Assembly (NCBI GenBank): GCA_028716525.1
Contig: JAQUPQ010000013.1
Location: 26,385 to 90,384 of the forward strand
Length of the DNA stretch: 64,000 nt
Origin: Terriglobia bacterium
Lineage (GTDB): Bacteria > Acidobacteriota > Terriglobia > JAIQFV01
Direction of reading: 5' to 3'
The notes under the pieces are model-generated. The model was not told the origin of the DNA. It made no database searches and worked only from the letters and a program-made list of their open reading frames with translations. Numbering within the stretch: position 1 is the stretch's first letter; each line of letters begins with the position of its first letter. This document shows positions 9,181 to 17,917 of the stretch, piece after piece. The position numbers and the translations under genes were made by a program.

Positions 9181-9209
9181 TTGATTTTGCAGGATTGGTT
9201 CTCTAGAAT
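9181..9209 (+). promoter_or_regulatory. Sigma-70 promoter giving a probably leaderless TPR mRNA
   Basis: TTGATT (9181-9186), a 17-base spacer and TAGAAT (9204-9209). Normal start-site spacing puts +1 at about 9216, the A of the TPR gene ATG. No Shine-Dalgarno sequence precedes that ATG. Confidence 0.55.
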
Positions 9210-9215
9210 GCCGTC

Positions 9216-10289
9216 ATGCGTCGCGGGTGTGTCCTATTTCTAGCTGTGATGTGCGGCTGCTTGGCGGCAAGCCGCCTGGCGGCCGATTACATCAAAGGAG
9301 CCAGCTACTTCGCTCAGGGAAAATACGATCTCGCCATCAAAGAGTACGAAGAAGAATTGCGCCTCGATCCGGCATACGTTCAAGGGCATTACATCGTCGG
9401 TCTGTGTTACGCCCGTTTGCAGAATTACGACAAAGCGATTGCCGCGCTCTCCCAAGCTCAAGCCCTCGACAAAAAGGATTTTCAAATAGCGCTGGCGCTG
9501 GCCCAAGCTTATTTTGACGCGCATCGGTATGCCGACCTGAAGGAGGCGCTCAACACCGCATCGTTGAATGCCCAAAATCCCGCCGATTTGAACAAGCTGA
9601 AATTTCTGAGCGCCACGGCGCTGTTTAACCAGGAGGATTACACCCAGGCGCTTCCGGAGCTTCATGCCGCATTGGCGAGCAATCCCAAGGACGCGGTGCT
9701 TCTCTCTGAGATCGGCATTGCTCAATTTCACCTCAAGAATTACGACGAAGCCATTGCGGCGCTCACGAAGGCCGTCGCGGAAAAGCCGGACGATGCCCAG
9801 ACCGCGCTGTTTTTGGGTGAGTCGTATTTTGCCCGGGCCTTGGCCCTTACTCCCGGACGCGAACGAACAATGGGATTCACTGAAGGCTTTCGGCTGGGAG
9901 AAAAATGGGCCGTGAAGCAGCCGCAAAATTTCGATGCCGTTTCATTGGCGGGACGTGCCGCGTTGGCGCTCAAGAACTATTCTCAAGCCGAATCCTTTCT
10001 CAAGCGAGCCGTCCAACTGCAGCCGGATTCCGCCGTGGCGCAATTCAGCTTGGGACAAGCGTATGCCTTCGAAGGCAAGCTGGCGGATGCCGAGTCGGCT
10101 CTGACCAAGGCATCGGCCAGTCTGTCGAATGAGCCGGCGCTTTATTCCATACTGGGTTTTGTTCTGGAAAAAGAGAACAAGCTGGAGGCCGCCCAAGCCG
10201 CCTACGAGAAGGCGAACTCCTTGAGCCCGAGCAAGGAAACACAGTCCTCCTTGGACCGGGTCAAGCAAAAGATCGGTTCCAGCCATTAA
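9216..10289 (+). CDS. Secreted or periplasmic tetratricopeptide-repeat protein
   Basis: An N-terminal signal sequence (RRGCVLFLAVMCGCLAASRLAA) precedes about eight TPR units with the typical A-x-x-x-Y/F-x-x-G pattern, such as GKYDLAIKEYEEELRLDPAY, KNYDEAIAALTKAVAEKPDDA and KNYSQAESFLKRAVQLQPDS. TPR solenoids bind proteins, so this is probably a scaffold in the periplasm or at the inner membrane. No catalytic motif is present. A Cys in CGCLAAS near the end of the hydrophobic stretch leaves a lipoprotein possible, but there is no convincing lipobox. The next gene is phosphate acetyltransferase 27 bases downstream, so they may be cotranscribed without an obvious functional link. Confidence 0.8.
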   Translation: MRRGCVLFLAVMCGCLAASRLAADYIKGASYFAQGKYDLAIKEYEEELRLDPAYVQGHYIVGLCYARLQNYDKAIAALSQAQALDKKDFQIALALAQAYFDAHRYADLKEALNTASLNAQNPADLNKLKFLSATALFNQEDYTQALPELHAALASNPKDAVLLSEIGIAQFHLKNYDEAIAALTKAVAEKPDDAQTALFLGESYFARALALTPGRERTMGFTEGFRLGEKWAVKQPQNFDAVSLAGRAALALKNYSQAESFLKRAVQLQPDSAVAQFSLGQAYAFEGKLADAESALTKASASLSNEPALYSILGFVLEKENKLEAAQAAYEKANSLSPSKETQSSLDRVKQKIGSSH

Positions 10290-10316
10290 GCGAAAACCCC
10301 ATCGGGACAGAAAGCC

Positions 10317-11333
10317 ATGGATCTCTTAACCCGTGTCAAAACGCGAGCCCGTAAAAACACGCAGCACATTGTGTTGTCGGAGGGCGAAGACGATCGCACG
10401 TTGCAGGCGGCCGAGCAGATTGTGGATCAAAAGCTGGCCCGCCTGACGGTGCTGGGCGACGAGGCGGCGGTGCGGGCGCGTTCCAAAGAAATTCGCGTGA
10501 ACTTGGAGGGGGTGACGCTGGTGTCGCCGCGGGAATCGGCGCTGCGCAAGAAATTTGTGGATCTTTATTACGAATCGCGACGCGCCAAGGGTACGACCCA
10601 CGAAGAAGCGGAAAAGGATTTGCTGGATCCCATGTTTTTTGCCGCCATGATGGTGGCCACCGGCGAGGCGGACGGAACCGTGGGCGGAGCCTGTCACACC
10701 ACGGCGCACACGGTTCGGGCAGCCTTGCGGTGCATCGGCCCGAAGCCGGGATGTTCCATTGTCTCCAGTTTCTTTCTGATGGTGCTGCCGGAGTCGGCGG
10801 GGCGGTCCGCCCTGGGCGTGGAAGGGGCGTTGGTGTATGCCGATTGCGCTGTGGTGCCCAATCCCACGGCCCCGCAACTGGCCGACATTGCCATCGCGGC
10901 GGCCGAAAGCGCGCGAGTTTTTCTGGAAGCGGAGCCGCGAGTGGCCCTCCTGGCCTTCTCGACGAAAGGCAGCGCTCAAGACCCGCTGCTCGACAAGATC
11001 ATTGAGGCCGTACGCACCGCCCACGCCCGCGCACCGCAACTGGCGGTGGACGGCGAATTACAGGTGGACGCAGCGCTCCTTCCGGCGATCGCTCATTCCA
11101 AAGCACCCACCAGCCCGCTTCAAGGGCGGGCCAATACGCTGGTTTTTCCGGATTTGAATGCGGGGAATATTGCCTACAAACTGACGGAACGATTGGCCGG
11201 CGCCACCGCCATCGGACCATTGCTCCAAGGACTCCTCAAGCCTGCCAACGATCTGTCGAGAGGCTGCTCCTGGCAAGACATCGTCAATGTGACGGCGATT
11301 ACCGCTGTGCAAGCCCAAGCCGCCGGATCTTGA
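10317..11333 (+). CDS. pta: Phosphate acetyltransferase (Pta domain only)
   Basis: 338 residues, the size of the stand-alone PTA_PTB domain. It interconverts acetyl-CoA plus phosphate with acetyl phosphate plus CoA in the cytosol. Supporting sequence: [18 protein letters not shown] at the N-terminus, then [21 protein letters not shown] with [55 protein letters not shown] and the C-terminal [18 protein letters not shown]. The order and motifs favour phosphate acetyltransferase over phosphate butyryltransferase. No acetate kinase gene lies in the window, so the usual ackA-pta pairing is absent here. The start ATG has only a weak upstream GGGACAGAAA purine stretch. Confidence 0.9.
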   Translation: MDLLTRVKTRARKNTQHIVLSEGEDDRTLQAAEQIVDQKLARLTVLGDEAAVRARSKEIRVNLEGVTLVSPRESALRKKFVDLYYESRRAKGTTHEEAEKDLLDPMFFAAMMVATGEADGTVGGACHTTAHTVRAALRCIGPKPGCSIVSSFFLMVLPESAGRSALGVEGALVYADCAVVPNPTAPQLADIAIAAAESARVFLEAEPRVALLAFSTKGSAQDPLLDKIIEAVRTAHARAPQLAVDGELQVDAALLPAIAHSKAPTSPLQGRANTLVFPDLNAGNIAYKLTERLAGATAIGPLLQGLLKPANDLSRGCSWQDIVNVTAITAVQAQAAGS

Positions 11334-11458
11334 GGCGCCTGAAGGGCGTACCCGGCGGCAAACCCACAGCTACACGTCAATTCACACGATTCGAGAGAAG
11401 GATATCCCGCGGCCAGTTGTCCGCTTCGATTCCGCCCCTGCAGGCGGAGACGCGCGGT

Positions 11459-11773
11459 TCAATTGGCCGGGTTGTCTGAGGAAAGAGCCCCACGTCGGGC
11501 CTGAAAGCACTCGCGACAATATACGGGCCGGCCTTGCGACGGCCGGAACGGGACCGTCGTTTGTCGTCCGCATTGCGAACACAGCGCTTGTGTTTCCACA
11601 CGCGGCGCGACCACGTCGCCGCTGCCGGCGGAACGCTGTTTGGCCTTACAGGCCTTGCATCGGCGGGGTTCGTTCTTGAAGTTCTTGTCGTGGAAGAAAA
11701 GCTGTTCGCCTGCCGTGAAGACGAACTCTTGTTGGCATTCCACACAAACCAGCGTTCGATCCTGGTAATCCAT
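11459..11773 (-). CDS. Small zinc-ribbon protein
   Basis: The track ORF starts at 11896, but the conserved part begins at ATG 11773, which has GGAG seven bases upstream. The resulting 104-residue protein reads MDYQDRTLVCVECQQEFVFT, then FKNEPRRCKACKAKQR and later ALCSQCGRQTTVPF with GRPVYCRECF, i.e. four CxxC knuckles forming two zinc ribbons. Proteins of this kind are widespread and uncharacterised. Binding of nucleic acid or of another protein is plausible but unproven. It lies 270 bases from rpsU on the same strand. Confidence 0.8.
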   Translation of the reverse strand: MDYQDRTLVCVECQQEFVFTAGEQLFFHDKNFKNEPRRCKACKAKQRSAGSGDVVAPRVETQALCSQCGRQTTVPFRPSQGRPVYCRECFQARRGALSSDNPAN

Positions 11774-11990
11774 AGGGACACTCCATGAATAAACCCTCCC
11801 TCCATTCCCGGCTTCTGTGCTCCAGGCAGAGTGAAACGGAACATGGATTCGGAATGAATAGGAGAGTTCAGGAATTCCGTCGGGATCACCGCGCATCCAC
11901 GGCAGACGGATGAACGGGCAGTGCTACGACTTCCAATAAACCTCAGCGGGAACTGCGATTCGGGGAACTCTTAGTCTGGTTCCCCGTTAT

Positions 11991-12191
11991 TTAGGAGTCA
12001 ATCTCGCGTCTCGCCTTCTTCCTATTACGTTTTCTGGCTAACGCCTGCTTGACACGTTTTTTTTCGCCAGGCTTCATATAGAAGGAGTGACGCTTCACTT
12101 CCTTGATGATGTCCTCCTGTTGGACTTTTCGCTTGAAGCGTCGCAAGGCATTCTCTATACTTTCGCCTTCTTGAAGTCGGACCTCAGCCAA
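11991..12191 (-). CDS. rpsU: 30S ribosomal protein S21
   Basis: 66 residues with the full bS21 pattern: VRLQEGESIENALRRFKRKVQQE, then IKEVKRHSFYMKPGEKKRVKQALARKRNRKKARR. S21 is a small basic protein of the 30S platform near the anti-Shine-Dalgarno helix and assists initiation. GGAGG lies at a good distance from the ATG, and a TTGACA-N17-TAGAAG promoter lies about 50 bases upstream. No dnaG or gatB neighbour, as seen elsewhere, is present. Confidence 0.97.
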   Translation of the reverse strand: MAEVRLQEGESIENALRRFKRKVQQEDIIKEVKRHSFYMKPGEKKRVKQALARKRNRKKARREIDS

Positions 12192-12238
12192 TCGCTAACA
12201 CCTCCAATTTGAGGGAGACTACCCAAAACAACCCAATC

Positions 12239-12267
12239 CTTCTACTAGAATGCCGTGGTGGTGTCAA
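12239..12267 (-). promoter_or_regulatory. Sigma-70 promoter of rpsU
   Basis: On the minus strand, TTGACA (12262-12267), a 17-base spacer and TAGAAG (12239-12244), with a start expected near 12232 and a leader of about 40 nt carrying GGAGG. Confidence 0.6.
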
Positions 12268-12349
12268 GCGGAAACTTGCGCGATGAGGCCGTCAAATCGG
12301 TGGATTTCGGGGGTTGCGGATTCATTCCAGCCCCCTTGAGGAGGCGAAG

Positions 12350-12760
12350 ATGAGCGAGACATTCGTGGCCAGTCGTTGGACTCGAGGCAATCGCATTTTT
12401 CCGATTAAAATTGAAGTGTCCCCCATGCAGGTCGTTAAGATCAAACGCCATTTGCTGTCTTCCGATGAAGAGTCGGTCAACATCAATCAGGTGGCTTCAG
12501 TGCGCATTAAGACGGGCATTATTTGGTCGGATATCTGGATTGAGTCCACGGGCGGCTCTGATCCCATCTTCAGTCATGGTCACCGTAAACGGGATGCCCG
12601 CCGCATCAAGGAGTTGGTGGAGCAGTATCAATCGGAATATCGGCGCGGCTCCGCCGACATTGCGGTCAGTGAAGGAAACACCAAGACCTGCCCCTATTGC
12701 GCCGAAACCATCAAGGCCGCGGCCAAAGTGTGCCGCTTCTGCGGGAAAGAATTGACGTAA
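12350..12760 (+). CDS. PH-like domain plus C-terminal zinc ribbon, hypothetical
   Basis: The start is ATG 12350, which follows GAGGAGG at a good distance; the track start at 12314 is upstream of that site. 136 residues. The first 100 look like a small beta-rich bacterial PH-like fold (VVKIKRHLLSSDEESVNINQVASVRIKTGIIWSDIWIESTGG, then RRIKELVEQY), the shape of proteins that report on membrane or stress state. The end, TCPYCAETIKAAAKVCRFCGKEL, is a classic double-CxxC zinc ribbon. Such two-part proteins are common but uncharacterised. It is probably monocistronic: its neighbours are rpsU, diverging upstream, and an opposing permease downstream. Confidence 0.75.
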   Translation: MSETFVASRWTRGNRIFPIKIEVSPMQVVKIKRHLLSSDEESVNINQVASVRIKTGIIWSDIWIESTGGSDPIFSHGHRKRDARRIKELVEQYQSEYRRGSADIAVSEGNTKTCPYCAETIKAAAKVCRFCGKELT

Positions 12761-12838
12761 ACCGGTTCGAGACGCCGGGGCCGGGAAGCAGCATTCTCTA
12801 CGCGGATGAGCCCGGTCCGATGAGTCTTCAGCCGGGCT

Positions 12839-14215
12839 TCAAACTCTGCTGGCTTCCCGATCGCGGTAAAAGAAGTACACAATCAGGCCCGAAGCCAGCC
12901 ATCCCAGCCCAATCAAGATGGCGTGCCACGACAGATAATAGAGTTCCCCCAAGACTCCGAGTAGCGCCAGAATGCAAGGCAGAGGTTGCCCCGCGATGGA
13001 AAGGGGAATGCGGAAGGGTCGCGTCAGCGTGGGTCGCTTGTGTCGCAAGATAAGAACCGAGATGTTGACGAACACGAAGACCACGAGAGCGGCAAAGACC
13101 CCGGCGGAAGCCACTACCGAAAGATTTCCGGTCAACGCAAAGCCCGTACCCAACAAACCCAAGAGGATTGTTCCCACGGTCGGGGATTGAAATCGGGGAT
13201 GCACGGTGGCGAAGAAACGCGGCAGTTTGTGGTGACGCGCCATGGCCAGTCCGACGCGAGGGGCTCCCAGCAGACACCCGATGCCGGAAGTGGCGGTGGC
13301 GGCGATCCCGACCACCGCAATGAATGCCGGGGCCAAATGGGCGAACAGGCTCTTGGTCGACAACAGCGTTTTGATGGCGGTCGCGAGCGGCGCGTCGAGA
13401 TTCGGTAACACCCTCCAATCCACGATACGCACGCTGGTCCATCCCACCAGAGTGTAAAGCAGCACCACGGCGAGCACCGACGTGATCGTGGCCAGGGGAA
13501 CATCCCGGCGCGGATTGCGCGCCTCCTCCGCCAACATGCAAATGGCATCGATGTGTGTCTGCCCGAACGCCAACAGAGCTGCCGCGGCCACCACACCCGT
13601 CCAGCCGAACGGCATGAAAGGGATTTGGGCGGGGGGCGAAGGTCTGATGGCCGCATGAATTCCCAAAACAACAAACAGGACCAGCGCCAAGACTTTCAGC
13701 AGCACCAAAGTATTGATGACGTGTTTGGAAAGCTTCAGCCCGAAATAAAGCAAGAATGTTGTGAGCAATCCGATCAACGCCGCCCAGGTGGTGGCGCTGA
13801 AACCGGCGTAGAGATAGCGCGCATACAAACCGAATCCCAACCACACGGCGGAACCTACGATGACGTACTGGGTCATCAGAGTCCACCCCGCCACAATCGA
13901 AACGAAATCGCCCCAGCGTGGCGAAAACGTGGAGAAGGCTTCGCGGCAGTACACATACGACGCGCCGGCGTCGGGAAACATCCCGGCGAGTTCGGCAAAG
14001 CTCAACGCCGTCAGCAGGGCCACCACTCCCGCGATCAGGAAACTGACAAACAACGCCGGGCCGGCGCGGCCCGCAGCCACACCCGTCAGCACGAAAATAC
14101 CCGCTCCCACCAGCGCGGCCACGCCGATGCACCAGAGATCGAAAAACGTGAGTTGACCTGAGAGTTTTGCTTCCTTCGAATCGGCGCCGGGGGAGGAGGG
14201 GCTGTTCATTCTCAT
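12839..14215 (-). CDS. APC-superfamily amino acid permease
   Basis: About 458 residues with roughly 12-14 hydrophobic segments. The start of the transporter core reads LTFFDLWCIGVAALVGAGIFVLTG, the conserved APC motif with the unwound GxGIF of TM1. Then come GPALFVSFLIAGVVALLTALSFAELAGMFPDAGASYVYC (TM2-3) and, further on, AFGQTHIDAICMLAEEARNPRRDVP (TM6 region). This is the cationic-amino-acid/YfnA-like branch; the substrate cannot be read from sequence. The track start is 14320. I shorten to 14215 (ATG ATGAGAATG region) because the first 35 residues look non-conserved, but the Shine-Dalgarno evidence is weak for every candidate. Confidence 0.85.
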   Translation of the reverse strand: MRMNSPSSPGADSKEAKLSGQLTFFDLWCIGVAALVGAGIFVLTGVAAGRAGPALFVSFLIAGVVALLTALSFAELAGMFPDAGASYVYCREAFSTFSPRWGDFVSIVAGWTLMTQYVIVGSAVWLGFGLYARYLYAGFSATTWAALIGLLTTFLLYFGLKLSKHVINTLVLLKVLALVLFVVLGIHAAIRPSPPAQIPFMPFGWTGVVAAAALLAFGQTHIDAICMLAEEARNPRRDVPLATITSVLAVVLLYTLVGWTSVRIVDWRVLPNLDAPLATAIKTLLSTKSLFAHLAPAFIAVVGIAATATSGIGCLLGAPRVGLAMARHHKLPRFFATVHPRFQSPTVGTILLGLLGTGFALTGNLSVVASAGVFAALVVFVFVNISVLILRHKRPTLTRPFRIPLSIAGQPLPCILALLGVLGELYYLSWHAILIGLGWLASGLIVYFFYRDREASRV

Positions 14216-14368
14216 GAAGTGGCGTGAATCCAGGAGTTGATGAGCAACAGGTGAATGGCTCAATCCTGGTTTAGAAACGCTTGGGACTATGAAAGGAATC
14301 CGGAAAGACGCGAAGAGCAAATCCGCGCAATCATTGCTGTGAGCCTTCTGTACCGCGGCGGCTGCAGA

Positions 14369-16309
14369 CTAGATGGCGCGGCGAAGGGCCGCATCCAGGG
14401 CCTTCTCATTCACTTTCACGGTACCGCTTTTGATGCTCCGATCCAAGAGATCGTCCTGGAATGCCTGAAAGGCTTCGGTTCGTTTTTGGTCGAGCAATTG
14501 GACGGTAAATGATGCTTTGGCCTTTTGAAAATCCTCGGGTTTGACTTCTTCCTTGGTTTTGACGCGGAACACAATGAACTTGTTTCCGAGCGGCAAGGCT
14601 CCGGAGGTGTCTCCCGGCTTCATGCTGAATGCCGAAGCGGTAATCTCCTGAGTGTTCCCCAAGGTTTTCTCAGTCGCATACCGTTTGAAAGGCTCGGAGG
14701 TTTCGGCTTTGGCCCCCGCGGCTTTGGCGGCCGCCAGGAAATCCTTGGCTTTGGAGGCGGTCTGTGCAAACGCGGCGGCTTTCTGCTTGGCCGCATCCTG
14801 GGATTTATCCTGCTTGTAAGCCGCTTCGACTTTGGCTCGAACCTCTTCGAACTGGGGTGTGTGTGCGGGTTTAATTTCGAGGACTTCGGGGATGACAAAT
14901 CCCGGTCCGACACGGACCGGCGCACCCACTTTGTTCAAGGCTGTGCCGAAAACGCTCTTTTCGAAATCCGGATTGCTGCCAATGTCGGGCACCGATTCGC
15001 CCAGGGTGAACAACGGCGTTTCCCGAACCTCGGCGCCAAACTGCCGGGCTACACCCTCCAGGTCATTCGGTCTCGACGCGAGTGCGGAGAAAATATTATT
15101 GGCTTCGGCGCTTCCTTCCTGATCCGCTTTTTGCGCCATGTAGGTCGGCCGGATTTGCTCTTTAGCTTCCTCGAAACTCAACGTGTGAGCCGCTTCCTTC
15201 GCGGTGACCTTGATGATATGAAAACCGAACGGGGATTGGACCAGATCGCTGACCGCTCCCACGCCCAGTGAGAATGCGGCTTGCTTGAATTCGTCCACGA
15301 AGGGGCTTTCCTGGTTTATCCATCCGAGATCGCCGCCGGCTGTTTTGGAAGTCCTATCATCGGAGTATTGTCGGGCGAGCTGAGCAAAATCTCCGCCCGC
15401 TCGAACTTGCGCCAACACCTCCACGGCTTTTTGCCGAAGCGCGGCAATCTCTTCCGGCGTCTTTCCAGGGGTGGCGAAAAGGATGTGGCTGACGCGGATG
15501 CGATCACTCACAAAATATCGGGTGCGGTTTTGTTGGTAATACTGTTGCAAATCCGCATCCGTGACCTTGAGGGTCGAGCGGACTTTGTTCAGGTCCACCA
15601 GCACATACTTGGCGCGGCGTTGTTCACCCGTTTGAAATTTCTGAGTATTCGCTTGAAAGTATTTCTTCAATTCTGCGTCGTCCGTCTTCATGGTCTTTTG
15701 AATTTCCACCGGATCAAAGAGGGCGTATTCCACACTGACCTTCTCATTGGCGTCGCGATAAGCCTTCTCAACTTCGTCCGGCGTAACCAGGATGCCGTCA
15801 GTGATGAGGTGTTTCAGTTTTTCGATGATAATTTGCTGCCGTTCGCCCGTTTCAAATTCATCAATTGAAGAACCATTTTGTTCAAGCACGCGTTGATAAA
15901 TCTGCATGTTGAAGGAGCCGCCCATTTGCTGGAACAGCGGATAGGCTAAAATGCGGTCCCGGACCTCTCGATCACTGGCGGTCAGGCCGTATTTTTCCGC
16001 TTCCTGATAAAGCAATTTCTGCGTGATCAAGTCATCCAACAGTTGCCTCGGAATGCCCAACTGCTTCAGAAAGTTCATATCCTTTGGATAATTCGGGTTT
16101 TTCAAAAGCCGTTTCAACGAGACGGCGTACTCGGGGACGAGAATTTGCGCGGAACCGACTTGCGCGATAGTTTGGGTGGCACTCGTCTCGTCGGTAGTAG
16201 TGATTCCGGTGGGAATAAAGAAAACCACCATGCCCACGGCCGTAAAACCCGTAATGATGGCCAAGATCCATTTCGAGGCGGCCTTCTGTTTGCGGAATAG
16301 ATCAAGCAT
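14369..16309 (-). CDS. PpiD/SurA-like periplasmic peptidyl-prolyl isomerase
   Basis: 646 residues, inner-membrane anchored. An N-terminal transmembrane helix (WILAIITGFTAVGMVVFFIP) is followed by a SurA-N/chaperone region (IAQVGSAQILVPEYAVSL, then LLDDLITQKLLYQEAEKYGL) and a parvulin rotamase domain (about 265-365: RVSHILFATPGKTPEEIAAL, ARQYSDDRTSKTAGGDLGW, SPFGFHIIKV). The remaining 280 residues resemble the PpiD C-terminal part (PVRVGPGFVIPEVLEI, FAQTASKAKDFLAAAKAAGA). It should help fold proteins leaving the Sec translocon. The start ATG has GGAAGGAG at a good spacing. The gene diverges from the mreB operon across a 553-base gap. Confidence 0.88.
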   Translation of the reverse strand: MLDLFRKQKAASKWILAIITGFTAVGMVVFFIPTGITTTDETSATQTIAQVGSAQILVPEYAVSLKRLLKNPNYPKDMNFLKQLGIPRQLLDDLITQKLLYQEAEKYGLTASDREVRDRILAYPLFQQMGGSFNMQIYQRVLEQNGSSIDEFETGERQQIIIEKLKHLITDGILVTPDEVEKAYRDANEKVSVEYALFDPVEIQKTMKTDDAELKKYFQANTQKFQTGEQRRAKYVLVDLNKVRSTLKVTDADLQQYYQQNRTRYFVSDRIRVSHILFATPGKTPEEIAALRQKAVEVLAQVRAGGDFAQLARQYSDDRTSKTAGGDLGWINQESPFVDEFKQAAFSLGVGAVSDLVQSPFGFHIIKVTAKEAAHTLSFEEAKEQIRPTYMAQKADQEGSAEANNIFSALASRPNDLEGVARQFGAEVRETPLFTLGESVPDIGSNPDFEKSVFGTALNKVGAPVRVGPGFVIPEVLEIKPAHTPQFEEVRAKVEAAYKQDKSQDAAKQKAAAFAQTASKAKDFLAAAKAAGAKAETSEPFKRYATEKTLGNTQEITASAFSMKPGDTSGALPLGNKFIVFRVKTKEEVKPEDFQKAKASFTVQLLDQKRTEAFQAFQDDLLDRSIKSGTVKVNEKALDAALRRAI

Positions 16310-16862
16310 GAATTGGCACTCCTTCCAAAACCTCGATTATATTCGAGCCTTTCGTATAGCTCAACGACAATCTTTACGGTTGCCCTGAAGATTACTTCGG
16401 GGACAGGTTTTCGAGGCGAGCGGGGTATCTCCTGGGGGGAGTTTCAAAAAAGTTGAAGTCCCATCTCGTCTGTGCTAATTTAAGGCGTTTGTTGGGGTTC
16501 GGGACGCTGCCGTGTCTGACTGCGGGCTCATTTCGGGTCTGCAGGCGCGGTCTTCCGAATTCTCGGGATTCTCAATTTCTTGGTTGTCGCGGTTTTTCAA
16601 AGGTTCCCTTTCAAAGGAGTGCGGATCCGTCGGTTCACACGTCCCGCGACGTAGTTGGTCGGTCGGTGTCCATCCGTCGTTCGCCACGCTCTGAAGGGTA
16701 TTTTTTTCGCGAATCGATCAGAACGGGACTGCTCGGCCTCCGTGTCGGGCGGTTTTTTCGCGAGCGGTGTGGCCCATGAGCGGGTGTGGAATCGGTTGCA
16801 CAGCCACCCACTGAAATTTCGAGATCAAATCTCCCGGCAAACAACGAAGGAGTCCTCACCGG
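16310..16862. other. 553-base intergenic region between ppiD-like gene and mreB
   Basis: No supported coding region. Short ORFs in the track overlap each other and lack ribosome sites or recognisable proteins. Apart from AAGGAG about 10 bases before the mreB ATG, I recognise no riboswitch, tRNA or clear promoter. Its length and position suggest regulatory content for both divergent genes. Confidence 0.4.
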
Positions 16863-17894
16863 ATGAACGTACGATCTCTCTTCAGTTTTTTCTCCAGTGA
16901 TCTGGCCATCGACCTCGGCACCGCCAACACCCTGGTGTTTGCCAAAGGCAAGGGGATTGTGGTGAACGAGCCGTCGATCGTGGTCATCAACCGCACCACC
17001 AACGAAGTGGAGGCGGTCGGCCACGAAGCCAAGGAAATGTTGGGACGGACGCCCGGAAATATTGCCGCCATTCGACCCTTGAAAGACGGGGTCATTGCCG
17101 ACTTCAAAGTCACCGAGCGCATGCTGAATTACTTCATTCAGCGGGCGCACAATCGCAAGATGTTGGTGCACCCGCGTATAGTCATCGGCGTGCCCAGTGA
17201 AATCACGCAGGTCGAAAAACGTGCGGTTATGGACTCGGCTTTTCGCGCCAAGGCCAGCGAAGTTCACCTCGTGGAGCAAGCGATGGTCGCGGCCATCGGC
17301 GCGGGACTGCCCATTTCCGAGCCCTCCGGAAACATGATTGTCGACATCGGGGGCGGCACCACCGATATTGCCGTGATTTCACTCTCCGGAATTGTGTACA
17401 GCCGCTCGGTGCGAGTCGCCGGCAATGCCATGGACGAAGCCATCACGCAGTTCATGAAACGAAAATTCAACCTGCTGGTGGGAGAACGCACGGCGGAACT
17501 GATTAAGACCGGGATCGGTTCGGCCTATCCGCTGGACACACCGCTTACCCTGGAAATCAAAGGGCGAAATCTCATCGAAGGAATTCCCAAGACCGTTACG
17601 GTGACCGACGCGGAAATCCGCGAGTCGCTCAGTGAAAGCGTGGGCATCATTGTGAACGCCATCCGCGTGGCGCTGGAGCGTACGCCGCCGGAACTCTCGG
17701 CCGACATCAGCGACCGCGGCATCATGCTGACGGGCGGCGGGGCGTTGCTTAAGAATCTGGACCGGCGCATCAGCGAGGAAACCGGACTGCCGGTATTTGT
17801 CGCCGACGATCCCTTGTGCTCCGTGGTGCTGGGAACCGGCAAGATGCTCGACGATTTCAAGCTCTTGCGCAAGATTTCGATCGATTATCAGTAG
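16863..17894 (+). CDS. mreB: Rod shape-determining actin homologue MreB
   Basis: 343 residues, standard length. Phosphate-1 loop IDLGTANTLVF near residue 19, then NEPSIVVINRTTNEVEAVGHEAKEM, MIVDIGGGTTDIAVISLSG (phosphate-2) and GIMLTGGGALLKNLD (adenosine motif). MreB polymerises at the inner membrane and directs the elongasome with the products of the next four genes. It is preceded by AAGGAG 10 bases upstream and is first in the mreBCD-mrdA-rodA operon. Confidence 0.98.
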   Translation: MNVRSLFSFFSSDLAIDLGTANTLVFAKGKGIVVNEPSIVVINRTTNEVEAVGHEAKEMLGRTPGNIAAIRPLKDGVIADFKVTERMLNYFIQRAHNRKMLVHPRIVIGVPSEITQVEKRAVMDSAFRAKASEVHLVEQAMVAAIGAGLPISEPSGNMIVDIGGGTTDIAVISLSGIVYSRSVRVAGNAMDEAITQFMKRKFNLLVGERTAELIKTGIGSAYPLDTPLTLEIKGRNLIEGIPKTVTVTDAEIRESLSESVGIIVNAIRVALERTPPELSADISDRGIMLTGGGALLKNLDRRISEETGLPVFVADDPLCSVVLGTGKMLDDFKLLRKISIDYQ

Positions 17895-17917
17895 CCGGAC
17901 CACACTCGAAAGACAAC

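Noticed and set aside
11425-11445. tRNA T-arm-like sequence GCTTCGATTCCGCCC
   Set aside because: The stem does not pair, and no anticodon arm or CCA-proximal acceptor stem can be drawn around it.
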